Positions 7,829-16,074 of a stretch of 64,000 bases of DNA are shown piece by piece. Each line of letters starts with the position of its first letter. Within the stretch, counting starts at the first letter, position 1. The translations under genes were made by a program, and so were the position numbers. The notes beneath the pieces are model-generated. The model saw nothing but the letters and a program-made list of their open reading frames with translations, made no database searches and was not told the DNA's origin. The DNA is from Halomarina litorea (GTDB taxonomy: Archaea > Halobacteriota > Halobacteria > Halobacteriales > Haloarculaceae): positions 2,253,655 through 2,317,654 of the forward strand of contig NZ_CP100448.1 in NCBI RefSeq assembly GCF_024227715.1, given 5' to 3'.

Positions 7829-8370
7829 TCAGGTCGGTGCGACCCGACGGTCCACGAGGAGGAGGCTCCCGACCAGCAACAGCACCGAGAGGGGGACGAG
7901 GACGCTGAACCCCGAGAGCGCCAGTCCCGACGCCTGAACGCCGAGACGAGCAGGACCGCCGGGCCACAGCAGGCCGGGGAGCGCCGCGAAGACGCCCGAG
8001 GCCGGCGTCAGCCCGCACGCCGCCGGTTCCCTGACCGGCGAGGTACGAGAGCGCGAGGTTCACCCCGACGAGGGCGGCGACGAGCCGAAGACGACGTCGC
8101 TCCCGTTGAGGAACTCGTCGGCGTCCCCGGGGCCGCCGAACGAGGGGTCGTCGATGGAGGGGAGTCGTCCTTCCCGGGCCCGCCGTTGGAGGTGGCCTCC
8201 CGTAGGGTAGCCGCGTCGTAGGCCATCGGGAGTCGCCGGTCCGCGAGGGGCAGGTCGTCCGCCCCGCCCACGACGGACCCCCCGCCGAACCCGAGATACC
8301 CCGAGAGGGCGACGGTCCCGGCCCCGGCGACACCCCCGAGGAAGCTACGTCTCGATACCCGTTCGCTCAT
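7829..8370 (-). pseudogene. Degenerate DUF3179-like TAT-exported protein
   Basis: The start is intact: MSERVSRRSFLGGVAGAG, a twin-arginine signal, then a stretch near residue 70 that should read PSIDDPSFGGPGDADEFLNG, the opening of DUF3179 domains. That part is reached only by changing frame near 8155. A hydrophobic stretch (LVAALVGVNLALSYLAG) appears in a third frame near 8080-8050. The last piece, from ALPGLLWPGG to VDRRVAPT before the stop at 7829, needs a further frame change near 8020. The domain core is absent, so this is a decayed, internally deleted copy rather than a single sequencing slip. It is divergent from the acyl-CoA dehydrogenase gene. Confidence 0.65.
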
Positions 8371-8481
8371 ACCGGGAGGATGGCAGTCCACCGATTAATA
8401 CGAACCCGAACGTGCGACTCGCTCGTACGGGTGCGACACGCCGTCCCAAGAGGTATCACGAATCCCTCGGTACCGTCCCGC

Positions 8482-9612
8482 ATGGACTTCGACCTCACCG
8501 AGTCGCAGTCCGCCCTCCGGGACGAGGTGCGGACGTTCGCCGAGGAGACCATCGAACCGCGGGCGGCGGCCCTCGACGCGAACGAGGAGTACCCCGCCGA
8601 CGTCATGGCCGAACTGGGCGAGCGGCGATTGACCGGCCTCACCCTCCCCGAACGGTTCGGCGGGCGCGACGAGGGCTGGGTCGAACTCGCGGTCGTCGTC
8701 GAGGAACTGTCGGCGGCGATGATGCCCGTCGCGAGCGCACTCGCCCTCCACCACGGCGTCGCGGCCGTACTCGACCGCTTCGGGACCGACGAGCAACGCG
8801 AGCGCTTCCTCCCCGAGATGGCTCGCTTCGAGACGGTGTGTGCCCTCGGGTTGAGCGAGGAGAACGCCGGGAGCGACAAACTGGCGATGGAGACGCGGGC
8901 GGAACACGACGGGAACGAGTGGGTCATCGACGGCCACAAGCGCTGGGTGACGAACTTCCTCGACGCCGACTACGTCCTCACGTACGCGAAGACCGGCCCG
9001 GACGCGGACGCGCCGCACAGCGTCAGCGCCTTTCTCGTCCCGGCCGAGGAGTTCGAGGTGGAGACGGTGTGGGACACCCTCGGGGCGCGCGCCGTGAAGT
9101 CGCCGAAGGTCACCCTCTCGGGCGTCCGTGTCCCCGACGAGGCGATGGTCGGCGAGGAGGGCGAGGCCTACGTCCGGCGCGGCGAGGTTCCCAACGGCGT
9201 GAACCTCCCCGCGCGTGGGGTCGGCATCGCCCGGGCCGCCCTCGCGGAGACGCGCGAGTACGTCCGCGACCGCCGGCAGTTCGGCCAGTCGGTCGGCGAC
9301 TTTCAGGGCGTGCGCTGGCGACTCGCGGAGATGGCCCAGCGGGTGGACGCCGCCCGCCTCTTGACGTTCCGGGCCGCACACCGGGCGGACGAGGGCGGGG
9401 ACGTCGCTCGCGAACTGAGCATGGCGAAGGTGTACGCCACCGAGGCCGCCGTCGACACCGCGAGCGACGCGATGGACCTTCACGGCGGCATCGGCTACAC
9501 CACCGAGCGACCGGTCGAGCGCTACCTCCGGGACGCGAAACTCCTCACCGTCGCGGGCGGGCCGAACGACCTCCACCGGAACACCGTCGGCGAGCGGGTT
9601 CTGGAGGGCTGA
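8482..9612 (+). CDS. Acyl-CoA dehydrogenase family protein
   Basis: A 376-residue FAD protein with the three-part ACAD fold: N-terminal helices (MDFDLTESQSALRDEVRTFA), central beta domain with LGLSEENAGSD and WVIDGHKRWVTN, and C-terminal helices with DRRQFGQSVGDFQ and DLHGGIGYTTERPVERYLRDAK. It would oxidise acyl-CoA thioesters at the alpha-beta bond, passing electrons to ETF. The usual catalytic glutamate before GT(N) near residue 360 is not seen (sequence VAGGPND), nor is the alternative glutamate of the isovaleryl/long-chain type (sequence LPARGVG). It may therefore work differently or pair with another subunit. The frame is open 34 codons upstream. Confidence 0.88.
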   Translation: MDFDLTESQSALRDEVRTFAEETIEPRAAALDANEEYPADVMAELGERRLTGLTLPERFGGRDEGWVELAVVVEELSAAMMPVASALALHHGVAAVLDRFGTDEQRERFLPEMARFETVCALGLSEENAGSDKLAMETRAEHDGNEWVIDGHKRWVTNFLDADYVLTYAKTGPDADAPHSVSAFLVPAEEFEVETVWDTLGARAVKSPKVTLSGVRVPDEAMVGEEGEAYVRRGEVPNGVNLPARGVGIARAALAETREYVRDRRQFGQSVGDFQGVRWRLAEMAQRVDAARLLTFRAAHRADEGGDVARELSMAKVYATEAAVDTASDAMDLHGGIGYTTERPVERYLRDAKLLTVAGGPNDLHRNTVGERVLEG

Positions 9613-9735
9613 GTCGGCGGCCGGCCCCCCGGACCGCTCGCCGCGACGGGGGTCGACGGCACTACAAAGCTTATGCTACTACGTGACATAGTGTCGTGGG
9701 TAGTACTGACAGTAAACTCTAGATAAACTCCCAGA

Positions 9736-9918
9736 ATGAGCACACGAACCTACGACGAGGCGGCTGGCGGGCACGGGACCGACGCGCACGACTGCGTGGC
9801 CCTCGACCTGGAGGACGGACAGGTCATCCTCTACGACCCGGCGGAGACGGGGGCGTGGATTCAGTCCGACGTCCACGTCACTCTCCCGGCGACCGGGAGC
9901 GTCCACACCACCGGGTGA
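9736..9918 (+). CDS. Small conserved haloarchaeal protein (DUF7331-like)
   Basis: A 60-residue protein, MSTRTYDEAAGGHGTDAHDC onward, with the core VALDLEDGQVILYDPAETGAWIQSD. It resembles a small haloarchaeal family that I recall as DUF7331; no function is known. It has no signal peptide or membrane segment and a single cysteine. It stands alone between the acyl-CoA dehydrogenase and the HxlR regulator, with an AT-rich stretch (about 9665-9725) just upstream that could hold its promoter. Confidence 0.65.
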   Translation: MSTRTYDEAAGGHGTDAHDCVALDLEDGQVILYDPAETGAWIQSDVHVTLPATGSVHTTG

Positions 9919-10049
9919 CCTCCCCGCCGGGAGGGACCCTGCACCGACCGCGACCGACTTCTCACGCCGCTTCGACCCGCTAGCACAGCCCTCGAACCGT
10001 GAGGCGGTGCCAACCGGGAGGTGGGGACCGACTGTCCCGAGCGGGGGTA

Positions 10050-10403
10050 TCACTCGGCGGGTGCGGTGAGGTGGTCCTGGCCCCACTCGGCCATCGCCGT
10101 GATGACGGGTTCCAGCGACAGCCCGCGGTCCGTCAGCGAGTAACGCACCCGGATGGGTCGGTCCTCGATGACGGCGCGGTCGACGAGGCCGTACTCGCCG
10201 AGGCGTTCGAGGCTGTCCGAGAGAACCTTGCTCGAGATGCCGTCGACCGCGTGCTTCAGTTCGTTGAACCCACAGGGACCGTGGACGAGCAGGCGGTGGA
10301 CGATGACCGGGTGCCACTTCGGTCCGAGGACGGTGGCCGTCGTGGTGACCGGACACCACTCCTCGCCCGCACACCAGACCTCCAGTCGCTCGGCTTGGCT
10401 CAT
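10050..10403 (-). CDS. HxlR/MarR-like winged-helix transcriptional regulator
   Basis: A 117-residue single-domain regulator of the HxlR family. The family order is clear: cysteine-containing N-terminus (WCAGEEWCP), then LGPKWHPVIVHRLL, GPCGFNELKHAVDGISSKVL (recognition helix), LERLGEYGLVDRAVIEDRP and the wing RVRYSLTDRG. Two cysteines near residues 11 and 17 could serve as a redox or metal switch, as in some HxlR proteins. It is divergent from the flavoprotein disulfide reductase at 10569, 166 bases away, and may control it, though no operator was identified. Confidence 0.88.
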   Translation of the reverse strand: MSQAERLEVWCAGEEWCPVTTTATVLGPKWHPVIVHRLLVHGPCGFNELKHAVDGISSKVLSDSLERLGEYGLVDRAVIEDRPIRVRYSLTDRGLSLEPVITAMAEWGQDHLTAPAE

Positions 10404-10568
10404 ACGTTACTCTCGGTAATCCCCCGGTGATAAGGTGCGCCCGACGATGTGCGGGTCGTGCCGTTCCGGGTCGATGCGCCGTCGTCGTCGGGTTCGACAG
10501 CCGCGCGGGTGGGCGACGACGGCCCACGGCGGGGGAAGGGATAAGCGAGTTCCGGCCGCGTCTCGGGT

Positions 10569-11960
10569 ATGACGCACGTGGCCATCATCGGGGCGTACGG
10601 GAGCGCAGGCGTGGCCGTCGCGGACAAGTTGGCGGACGAAGACGACGTCGAGTTGACACTCGTCGACAATGGCGAACCCGGCGGCGGCCTCTGTATCCTC
10701 CGTGGCTGCATGCCATCGAAGGACGTCTTCTCCGCCGCGGCCCACCGCTTCCAGACGCGACACGACCACCGCGTGGAGGGCACCCCCGAGGTGGACCTCG
10801 ACGCGGTGGTCGCCCAGAAGGACGAACACATCGCGAACTTCGCGGAACACCGCCGGGCGGCCGTCGAGCGCCTCTCGAAGCGCGACAACGTGGAGTTCCT
10901 CCACGGGACGGGCTACTTCGTCGACGACCACACGGTCCGGGTGGGCAACCGTGACATCGAGGCGGACTACGTCGTCGTCGCCACGGGGTCGAAACCGAAC
11001 GTCCCCGACACGCCGGGGCTCGACGAGGTGGAGTACCTGACCAGCGACGACGTCCTCGACGCGACCGAGTTCGGCGACTCGGCCGTCGTGATGGGCTTCG
11101 GGTACATCGGCGTGGAGATGGCCCCCTACCTCGCCGAAGCCGGGGAGATGGACGTCACCGTGGTCGAACACGACGACCGGCCGCTGGACGAGGCCGACGA
11201 CGAGTTCGGCGACGCGCTGATAGACGTCTACCGCGAGCAGTTCGGCATCGACGTCCTGACGAACACCGACGAGACGTCCGTCTCGCCCACCGACGACGGC
11301 AGGGTTCGTCTCACCGCGGAACACGACGGCGAGGAGCACGAAATCGAGGCGGACCAGCTGTTCCTGTTCACGGGCCGCCGCCCCGCGACGGACGGCCTCG
11401 GGCTGGAGAACACGCCGCTGGAGGCCGAGAACGGCTGGGTGGGGGCGACGATGCAGGCCCGCGACGACGACCGGGTGTTCGTCGTCGGCGACGTCAACGG
11501 CCGGGAACCCATCCTGCACGTCGCGAAGGAGCAGGGCCACGTCGCTGCCGAGAACGTCCTCCGTCACCGTCGCGGAGACACCCTCGTGGAGTACGAGAAC
11601 GTCCACCACCACGTCATCTTCTCCGGGTTGGCGGTCTACCCCTACGCCCGGGTCGGCCACTCCGCCACGTCGGCACGGGAGGCCGGCGTCGACCACCACG
11701 TCTTCACGCGCGAGGCGAGTCAGGACGGCGTATTCAAGACGAAGAACCACCCCGAGGGGCTGGCGCGCCTCGTCGTCGGGGCGGACGGCACCGTTCTCGG
11801 CTACCAGGGCTTTCACCTCCACGCCGACGTGATGGCGAAGACGATGCAGGTGCTCGTCGAGAACGCCGTGGACGTGCGGTCGGTCCCCGACCGGGCCTAC
11901 CACCCGACGACGCCCGAGATACTCGATGGCCTGTTCCGGGAGGCAAAAGAGACCCTCTGA
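10569..11960 (+). CDS. Flavoprotein disulfide reductase (dihydrolipoyl dehydrogenase-like)
   Basis: A 463-residue member of the pyridine nucleotide-disulfide reductase class I family. The N-terminal FAD site is IIGAYGSAG. The redox disulfide is C42-ILRG-C47 followed by MPSK (normally a C-x4-C just before a PSK), a second nucleotide site is near VVMGFGYIGVEMA, and the C-terminal interface carries YHPTTPEILDG with the active-site His. The C-terminal and Cys motifs fit dihydrolipoyl dehydrogenase or related mercuric-type reductases. No lipoyl-complex genes adjoin it, so it could be a generic NADPH disulfide reductase rather than the L-protein of the glycine cleavage system encoded elsewhere in the window. 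Confidence 0.82.
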   Translation: MTHVAIIGAYGSAGVAVADKLADEDDVELTLVDNGEPGGGLCILRGCMPSKDVFSAAAHRFQTRHDHRVEGTPEVDLDAVVAQKDEHIANFAEHRRAAVERLSKRDNVEFLHGTGYFVDDHTVRVGNRDIEADYVVVATGSKPNVPDTPGLDEVEYLTSDDVLDATEFGDSAVVMGFGYIGVEMAPYLAEAGEMDVTVVEHDDRPLDEADDEFGDALIDVYREQFGIDVLTNTDETSVSPTDDGRVRLTAEHDGEEHEIEADQLFLFTGRRPATDGLGLENTPLEAENGWVGATMQARDDDRVFVVGDVNGREPILHVAKEQGHVAAENVLRHRRGDTLVEYENVHHHVIFSGLAVYPYARVGHSATSAREAGVDHHVFTREASQDGVFKTKNHPEGLARLVVGADGTVLGYQGFHLHADVMAKTMQVLVENAVDVRSVPDRAYHPTTPEILDGLFREAKETL

Positions 11961-11964
11961 AGGC

Positions 11965-12393
11965 TCAGGGGACGTCGGCGTAGTCGACTCGACGGTCCGC
12001 CCGGCAGGGCGCGAAGTGAATCAGTTCGTCGCCGTCGAACTCCGCCAGCGCGAGCGACGGCAGACGAACCACCTCGTGGCACTCGCCCGTGATGGCCGAC
12101 TCGAGGCGCTCGGAGCGACAGACCTGCGCGATGGACCGTGCGGTCCCCTCGACCCACCGCTCGATGCGGTCGAGTCGGTCGCTCACCGTCCGACCCGCTC
12201 CGGTGTGGGCACCCGCGGACCCCGGACAGAGCGCCCGGCCCCAGACGAGGACGTCGAACCCGTCGATGACGCCGCGTTCCTCGAGGTCGCCGAGCGACTC
12301 GATGACCCGTTCCTGTCGCTGGTGGGCCTCCCGCGGCGCCAGCGACCGGACGTACAGTTCGACAGTCCGTCCCCCTCGGCTGTGCTCTGGCAT
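11965..12393 (-). CDS. Conserved haloarchaeal protein, paralogue 1
   Basis: A 142-residue acidic soluble protein of the same family as the gene at 12623: both share ELYVRSLAP near the start, a central segment around VLVWGRALCP / VFVWGDAICP, and LPSLALAEFDGDELIHFAPC near the end. Haloarchaeal relatives are often labelled HTH-domain proteins, but I see no clear helix-turn-helix, so no function is assigned. Start at MPEHSRGGRT; the frame is open 30 codons upstream. It converges with the flavoprotein gene, with four bases between the stops. Confidence 0.7.
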   Translation of the reverse strand: MPEHSRGGRTVELYVRSLAPREAHQRQERVIESLGDLEERGVIDGFDVLVWGRALCPGSAGAHTGAGRTVSDRLDRIERWVEGTARSIAQVCRSERLESAITGECHEVVRLPSLALAEFDGDELIHFAPCRADRRVDYADVP

Positions 12394-12515
12394 GACGCTC
12401 TCCGTGATGTGTGGTACTCGTGCGCACACAAGTACCTTGTTCAGGCGTGCATTCCAGAGAAATCCGACCGACGACCACGCCAACCGTTATCCCGGGTGAC
12501 GCTGTACGGCCCGGC

Positions 12516-12611
12516 ATGAGCGACACGTTCCGCTGTGAGGCGTGCGGGAAGGAGTTCGAGAGCGAGGAGGAACTCGAAGACCACGTCCACACCGTGGGAC
12601 TGGTCGACTGA
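12516..12611 (+). CDS. Single C2H2-type zinc-finger microprotein
   Basis: Only 31 residues: MSDTFRCEACGKEFESEEEL and then EDHVHTVGLVD. CEAC and the two histidines in DHVH give a classical CxxC...HxH zinc finger with nothing else attached. A TTAT box about 27 bases upstream (12487-12490) supports the leaderless ATG at 12516, not the longer frame from 12411. Haloarchaeal zinc-finger microproteins of this sort have been reported in small-protein surveys. It lies between the two paralogues, divergent from the first. Confidence 0.75.
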   Translation: MSDTFRCEACGKEFESEEELEDHVHTVGLVD

Positions 12612-12622
12612 GCGGGCTGGCC

Positions 12623-13150
12623 TCAGAGCCGCGAGGACTTCTCGGCGACCGGGCGGTCCGCCCCGTCGTCGCCGTCCTCGGAGTCGGTAGCGGCGCGCTT
12701 CCCGAGGGGGGCGCTGGCGAGCGACCCGAGGCGGCGGAGCACGGTGACGTGTTCGCCCGCTGCGAGGCAGGGCGCGAAGTGGACCAGGTCGTCGCCGTCG
12801 AACTCCGCCAGCGCCAGCGACGGCAGGTGGGTCACGGCGCGACACTCCCCGGTGATGGCCGAGCGGTGTTCGTCCGACCGGAGGGCGGCGATGGCCGACC
12901 CGGAGTCGACCGCCCACCGCTCGATACGCTCCACTCTGTCGAGGACCCACCGGCCCGTCGGGGTGTGCGCCCCGGTGCCGTCGGGACAGATGGCGTCGCC
13001 CCAGACGAACACGTCGTACCCCGCGAGTCGTCCCCGCGAGACGAGTTCGTCGAGCAACGAGAGGACGCGCTCCTGTGACTGGAACTCGTAGCTCGGAGCC
13101 AGCGAGCGGACGTACAGTTCGGCGGTGGTGGTCGTATCGCTCCGTGCCAT
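12623..13150 (-). CDS. Conserved haloarchaeal protein, paralogue 2
   Basis: A 175-residue paralogue of the protein at 11965, starting MARSDTTTTAELYVRSLAPS. Shared blocks are the N-terminal ELYVRSLAP, the CP-containing central strand, the region around RSAITGEC and the SLALAEFDGDDLVHFAPCLA end. It then carries a 35-residue acidic tail (TDSEDGDDGADRPV). A CTATATCC box lies 27 bases before the ATG at 13150. The function is unknown; the tandem arrangement suggests a local duplication. Confidence 0.7.
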   Translation of the reverse strand: MARSDTTTTAELYVRSLAPSYEFQSQERVLSLLDELVSRGRLAGYDVFVWGDAICPDGTGAHTPTGRWVLDRVERIERWAVDSGSAIAALRSDEHRSAITGECRAVTHLPSLALAEFDGDDLVHFAPCLAAGEHVTVLRRLGSLASAPLGKRAATDSEDGDDGADRPVAEKSSRL

Positions 13151-13228
13151 CGTGTGCGTGTGAAGAATCCGCACGGATATAGCCGTGTCTGACAGCCCCA
13201 CGACCGGTCGGGCCGCCCGACTGTGTGC

Positions 13229-13909
13229 TCAGGCGAGGTCGTCCGCGAGGTCGTTGAGGGTCTCGACGGTCAGGTCCGGTTCGCCGTCGAACGGCTCCCA
13301 CGGGTCGCCCTTCCGGTCGACTCGGACGCCCTGCATCCCGGCGTGCATCGCGCCCTGCACGTCGAGCCACAGAGCCGCGACGTGCGCTATCTCGTCGATG
13401 GGCGTCCCGGTCCGGGCGGCGGCGTGGCGGTACAGTTCCTTCGAGGGTTTGAACGTCTCCACCTCGTCGGCCGAGATGGTGTCCTCCAAGAGGTCCCCGA
13501 TGTCGGCGTGTTCGACCATCGAGTCGAGCATCTCGGGGTCGCCGTTCGAGACGACGTAGCAGTCGTAGCCCGCCTCGCGGATGCGCTCGATGCCCTCGCG
13601 TACGTCCGGGAACACGTCGAGTTCGTGGTAGACTGAGAGTATCTCGTCGCGCTCCTCCGTGGAGACGTCGGCGTCGTGGGCGTCCAGCGCGTACTGGAGG
13701 GCGTCGCGGTTCATCTCGTAGAACGGCTGGTAGGCGTCGATGTGGTTGGCGACCATCGTGTACTCCAGCGAGCGCGCCCGCCAGACCCGCGAGACGGGTT
13801 CCGGGTCCTCGACGCGTTCGCGCAACGCCTGCTCGGCGGCGTCCACGTCCACCAGCGTGCTGTAGGAGTCGAAGGTCACCGTCGAGACGCGGTCGGGGTC
13901 GAAGCTCAT
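13229..13909 (-). CDS. Haloacid dehalogenase, type II (HAD superfamily)
   Basis: A 226-residue protein like (S)-2-haloacid dehalogenases. Motif I is TFDSYSTLVD with nucleophile Asp14 (the family has D-x-Y/F-G/S-T), motif II SNGDP near residue 120, motif III lysine in KPSKELYRHAA, and the region HVAALWLDVQGAMHAG where the family has HVAAH..D..GA. It would hydrolyse C-halogen or similar bonds of small acids, but the natural substrate is unknown; many HAD proteins of this type act as phosphatases. Start at MSFDPDRVST; the frame is open 87 codons upstream without conserved features. Confidence 0.85.
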   Translation of the reverse strand: MSFDPDRVSTVTFDSYSTLVDVDAAEQALRERVEDPEPVSRVWRARSLEYTMVANHIDAYQPFYEMNRDALQYALDAHDADVSTEERDEILSVYHELDVFPDVREGIERIREAGYDCYVVSNGDPEMLDSMVEHADIGDLLEDTISADEVETFKPSKELYRHAAARTGTPIDEIAHVAALWLDVQGAMHAGMQGVRVDRKGDPWEPFDGEPDLTVETLNDLADDLA

Positions 13910-14014
13910 GCGTCCGGCCACCACTCGCGGGCCCCACATAGGACTACCCCGCGTCCGTGCGCCGCGGACACACCGAGGGTGGGGGTTTTGTCGGTCGGCA
14001 CCCACGCACCGTGC

Positions 14015-14613
14015 ATGAACGTCAGACAGGTCGTCCCGCGCGACGCCATCCCGAGCGTGGACGACCCCGAGTTCGGTCCCGACTACGGTGGCGACCCGGA
14101 CGACGAGGTCGTCGTCCTCACGGTCGGGGAGGAGACGCGGGCGTACCCCGTCCGGTTCCTCCACTACCACAGGTCGTCAACGACCGAATCGGCGACCGCG
14201 CCGTCGCCGTGACGTGGTGTCTGCTCTGCGGAAGCGCCGTCGTCTACGAGACGGTGGTCGGGGGACGCGAGTCCGAACTGGGCGTCTCCGGCAAACTCGC
14301 GGACGACGCCCTCGGCTTCCCGCTCGAACGTGTCGCGGCGGCGGGCGGCGTCGTGCAGACCACCGCCGGCGACGAGTCCGTCGTCGTCTTCGCCGGCGAC
14401 GCGGGCGTCCACGCCTTCAGCGACCCGGGAATCGAATTCTCGCGCGAGGGGCGAGACGGCGAAGAGGAGTTCCGCGCCGACGGGACGACGTGGGACCCGG
14501 CGAGCGGGCGGGCCGCCGACGGCCGCGAACTTGAGCGCCTGCCCGCTCGGCGCCTGTTCGCCTTCGCGTGGCAGGACGACCACGGCCCGGACGCCTTCTG
14601 GACTGCGGGATAG
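14015..14613 (+). pseudogene. Frameshifted DUF3179 domain protein
   Basis: The protein starts MNVRQVVPRDAIPSVDDPEF and continues through ETRAYPVRFLHYH, then loses frame. In the +1 frame it resumes exactly as expected with VVNDRIGDRAVAVTWCLLCG SAVVYE and runs to the stop at 14613, including LFAFAWQDDHGPDAFW. The join lies at about 14155-14172 and one added base would restore a ~198-residue DUF3179 protein. Only one lesion is visible, so a sequencing error or a very recent mutation is possible. The family includes the conserved C-x2-CG motif, here CLLCG; function unknown. Confidence 0.75.
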
Positions 14614-14719
14614 CGGGACCACTCGACTACTAAACCACGCCGAAGGCGTCAGAAACCGCGATACGACGGGAAACCAGAGCGACTATTGCGGGAGACCGAC
14701 TCCTCTGTGAGGGTTCACG

Positions 14720-15751
14720 ATGGACGTCAGGACCGGTCACTCGTACGGCGATGTACTACTCGTTCCACAGCGCTCGGCGGTCGACAGTCGCAGCGACGTC
14801 GACCTCTCGACGCGACTCACCCCCGAGGTGGAACTCGACGTGCCCCTGCTGAGCGCGCCGATGGACACGGTCACCGAGGTGGAGACGGCACTCGCCCTCT
14901 CGCGCGTCGGCGGGTTCGGCACCGTCCACCGGTTCCTGAGCATCGAGGAGCAGGCGGACCAGGTCCGGCAGGTCGTCGCCGAGGGCGAACGCTGCGGGGG
15001 TGCCGTCGGCATCGACGAGGACTACCTCGACCGGACCGGTGCGCTCCTCGACGCGGGCGCGAGCGCCGTCGTCCTCGACGTCGCCCACGGGCACATGGAG
15101 CGGGCGATAGACGCCGTCTCGCGCATCGACCGGGAGTTCGACGCGCCCCTCGTCGCGGGGAACGTCGCCACGGCCGCGGCCACGACTGACCTCGCCGCGG
15201 CGGGCGCGGACTGCGTGAAGGTCGGCATCGGCCCCGGGTCGCACTGCACCACCCGGAAGGTGGCGGGCGCGGGCGTCCCCCAGTTGACGGCGGTGGACGA
15301 CTGCGCGGAGGCGGCCCGCGCCCACGGTGTCCCCGTCGTCGCCGACGGCGGTATCCGCACCTCTGGCGACGCGGTGAAGGCGCTGATGGCCGGCGCGGAC
15401 ACCGTCATGATGGGTGGGTTCTTCGCCGGCACCGAGGAGGCACCCGGCGACGTGGTGGACGTGGGCGACGAGCGATACAAGCGCACGCGCGGGATGGCGA
15501 GTTCCGAGGCCAACGACGCCCGGTCGGACAAGGACCTCACGCCCGACGCCGCCGAGGGCGTGGAGGGGTTGGCCCCCTACAGCGGCCCCCTCGCCGACCA
15601 CGTCGAGGAGTTCCTCGCGGGCATCCGCTCGGGGCTGTCGTACTGCGGCGGGCACACCATCGCGGAGGCCCGGCGCAACGCCGAGTTCGTCGAGGTGGGC
15701 GCGGGGGCGCGCGAACGCGAAGGCGCACACTCCATCAGGACCGACCAGTAG
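14720..15751 (+). CDS. IMP dehydrogenase/GMP reductase family protein without CBS domains
   Basis: A 343-residue TIM-barrel enzyme. The catalytic loop GPGSHCTTRK places the active cysteine at residue 176. Other family blocks are LDVPLLSAPMDTVTE (about 40-54), VVADGGIRTSGD, AGTEEAPGDVV and the flap YKRTRGMAS. The CBS (Bateman) pair that interrupts the barrel in typical IMP dehydrogenases is missing, and the basic residue after the Cys loop (TTRK) recalls GMP reductases. It therefore either oxidises IMP to XMP or reduces GMP to IMP; the sequence alone does not settle it. It stands alone on the plus strand. Confidence 0.83.
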   Translation: MDVRTGHSYGDVLLVPQRSAVDSRSDVDLSTRLTPEVELDVPLLSAPMDTVTEVETALALSRVGGFGTVHRFLSIEEQADQVRQVVAEGERCGGAVGIDEDYLDRTGALLDAGASAVVLDVAHGHMERAIDAVSRIDREFDAPLVAGNVATAAATTDLAAAGADCVKVGIGPGSHCTTRKVAGAGVPQLTAVDDCAEAARAHGVPVVADGGIRTSGDAVKALMAGADTVMMGGFFAGTEEAPGDVVDVGDERYKRTRGMASSEANDARSDKDLTPDAAEGVEGLAPYSGPLADHVEEFLAGIRSGLSYCGGHTIAEARRNAEFVEVGAGAREREGAHSIRTDQ

Positions 15752-15779
15752 CGGACCGGACGACGCGAAAAGGGGTGTT

Positions 15780-15935
15780 TCAGTCGAACTGGGTGACGTT
15801 CCGGTCGCCACAGACCGGACAGCGCAGGGCAGACTCGGCGGTGTCCCCGTCCGGGGTGAATATCTCCTGACAGGCCGAACACCGGTACTTCTGTCTACCG
15901 TCATCGGTCCCCATGACACGTGCGAGCAATCCCAT
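15780..15935 (-). CDS. Small zinc-ribbon protein
   Basis: A 51-residue protein starting MGLLARVMGTDDGRQKYRCS. Two CxxC knuckles, CSAC and CPVC, 20-odd residues apart, form one zinc ribbon, followed by GDRNVTQFD at the end. The function is unknown; it could bind RNA or protein. The frame is open 29 codons upstream; the internal ATG gives a normal N-terminus. Convergent with the IMP dehydrogenase-like gene. Confidence 0.7.
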   Translation of the reverse strand: MGLLARVMGTDDGRQKYRCSACQEIFTPDGDTAESALRCPVCGDRNVTQFD

Positions 15936-16074
15936 AGCGTCTATACTGACGCCATCGAGAAGGATAAGCACCGAACCCCGTTGCCGTAGGTTTCTATCGT
16001 TCTCGACGGTTGCAGGCCGCAACAGACCCGAATCGGGACCTGTCGCCGACCGGGATGCACCCGTCGGCGGACCC

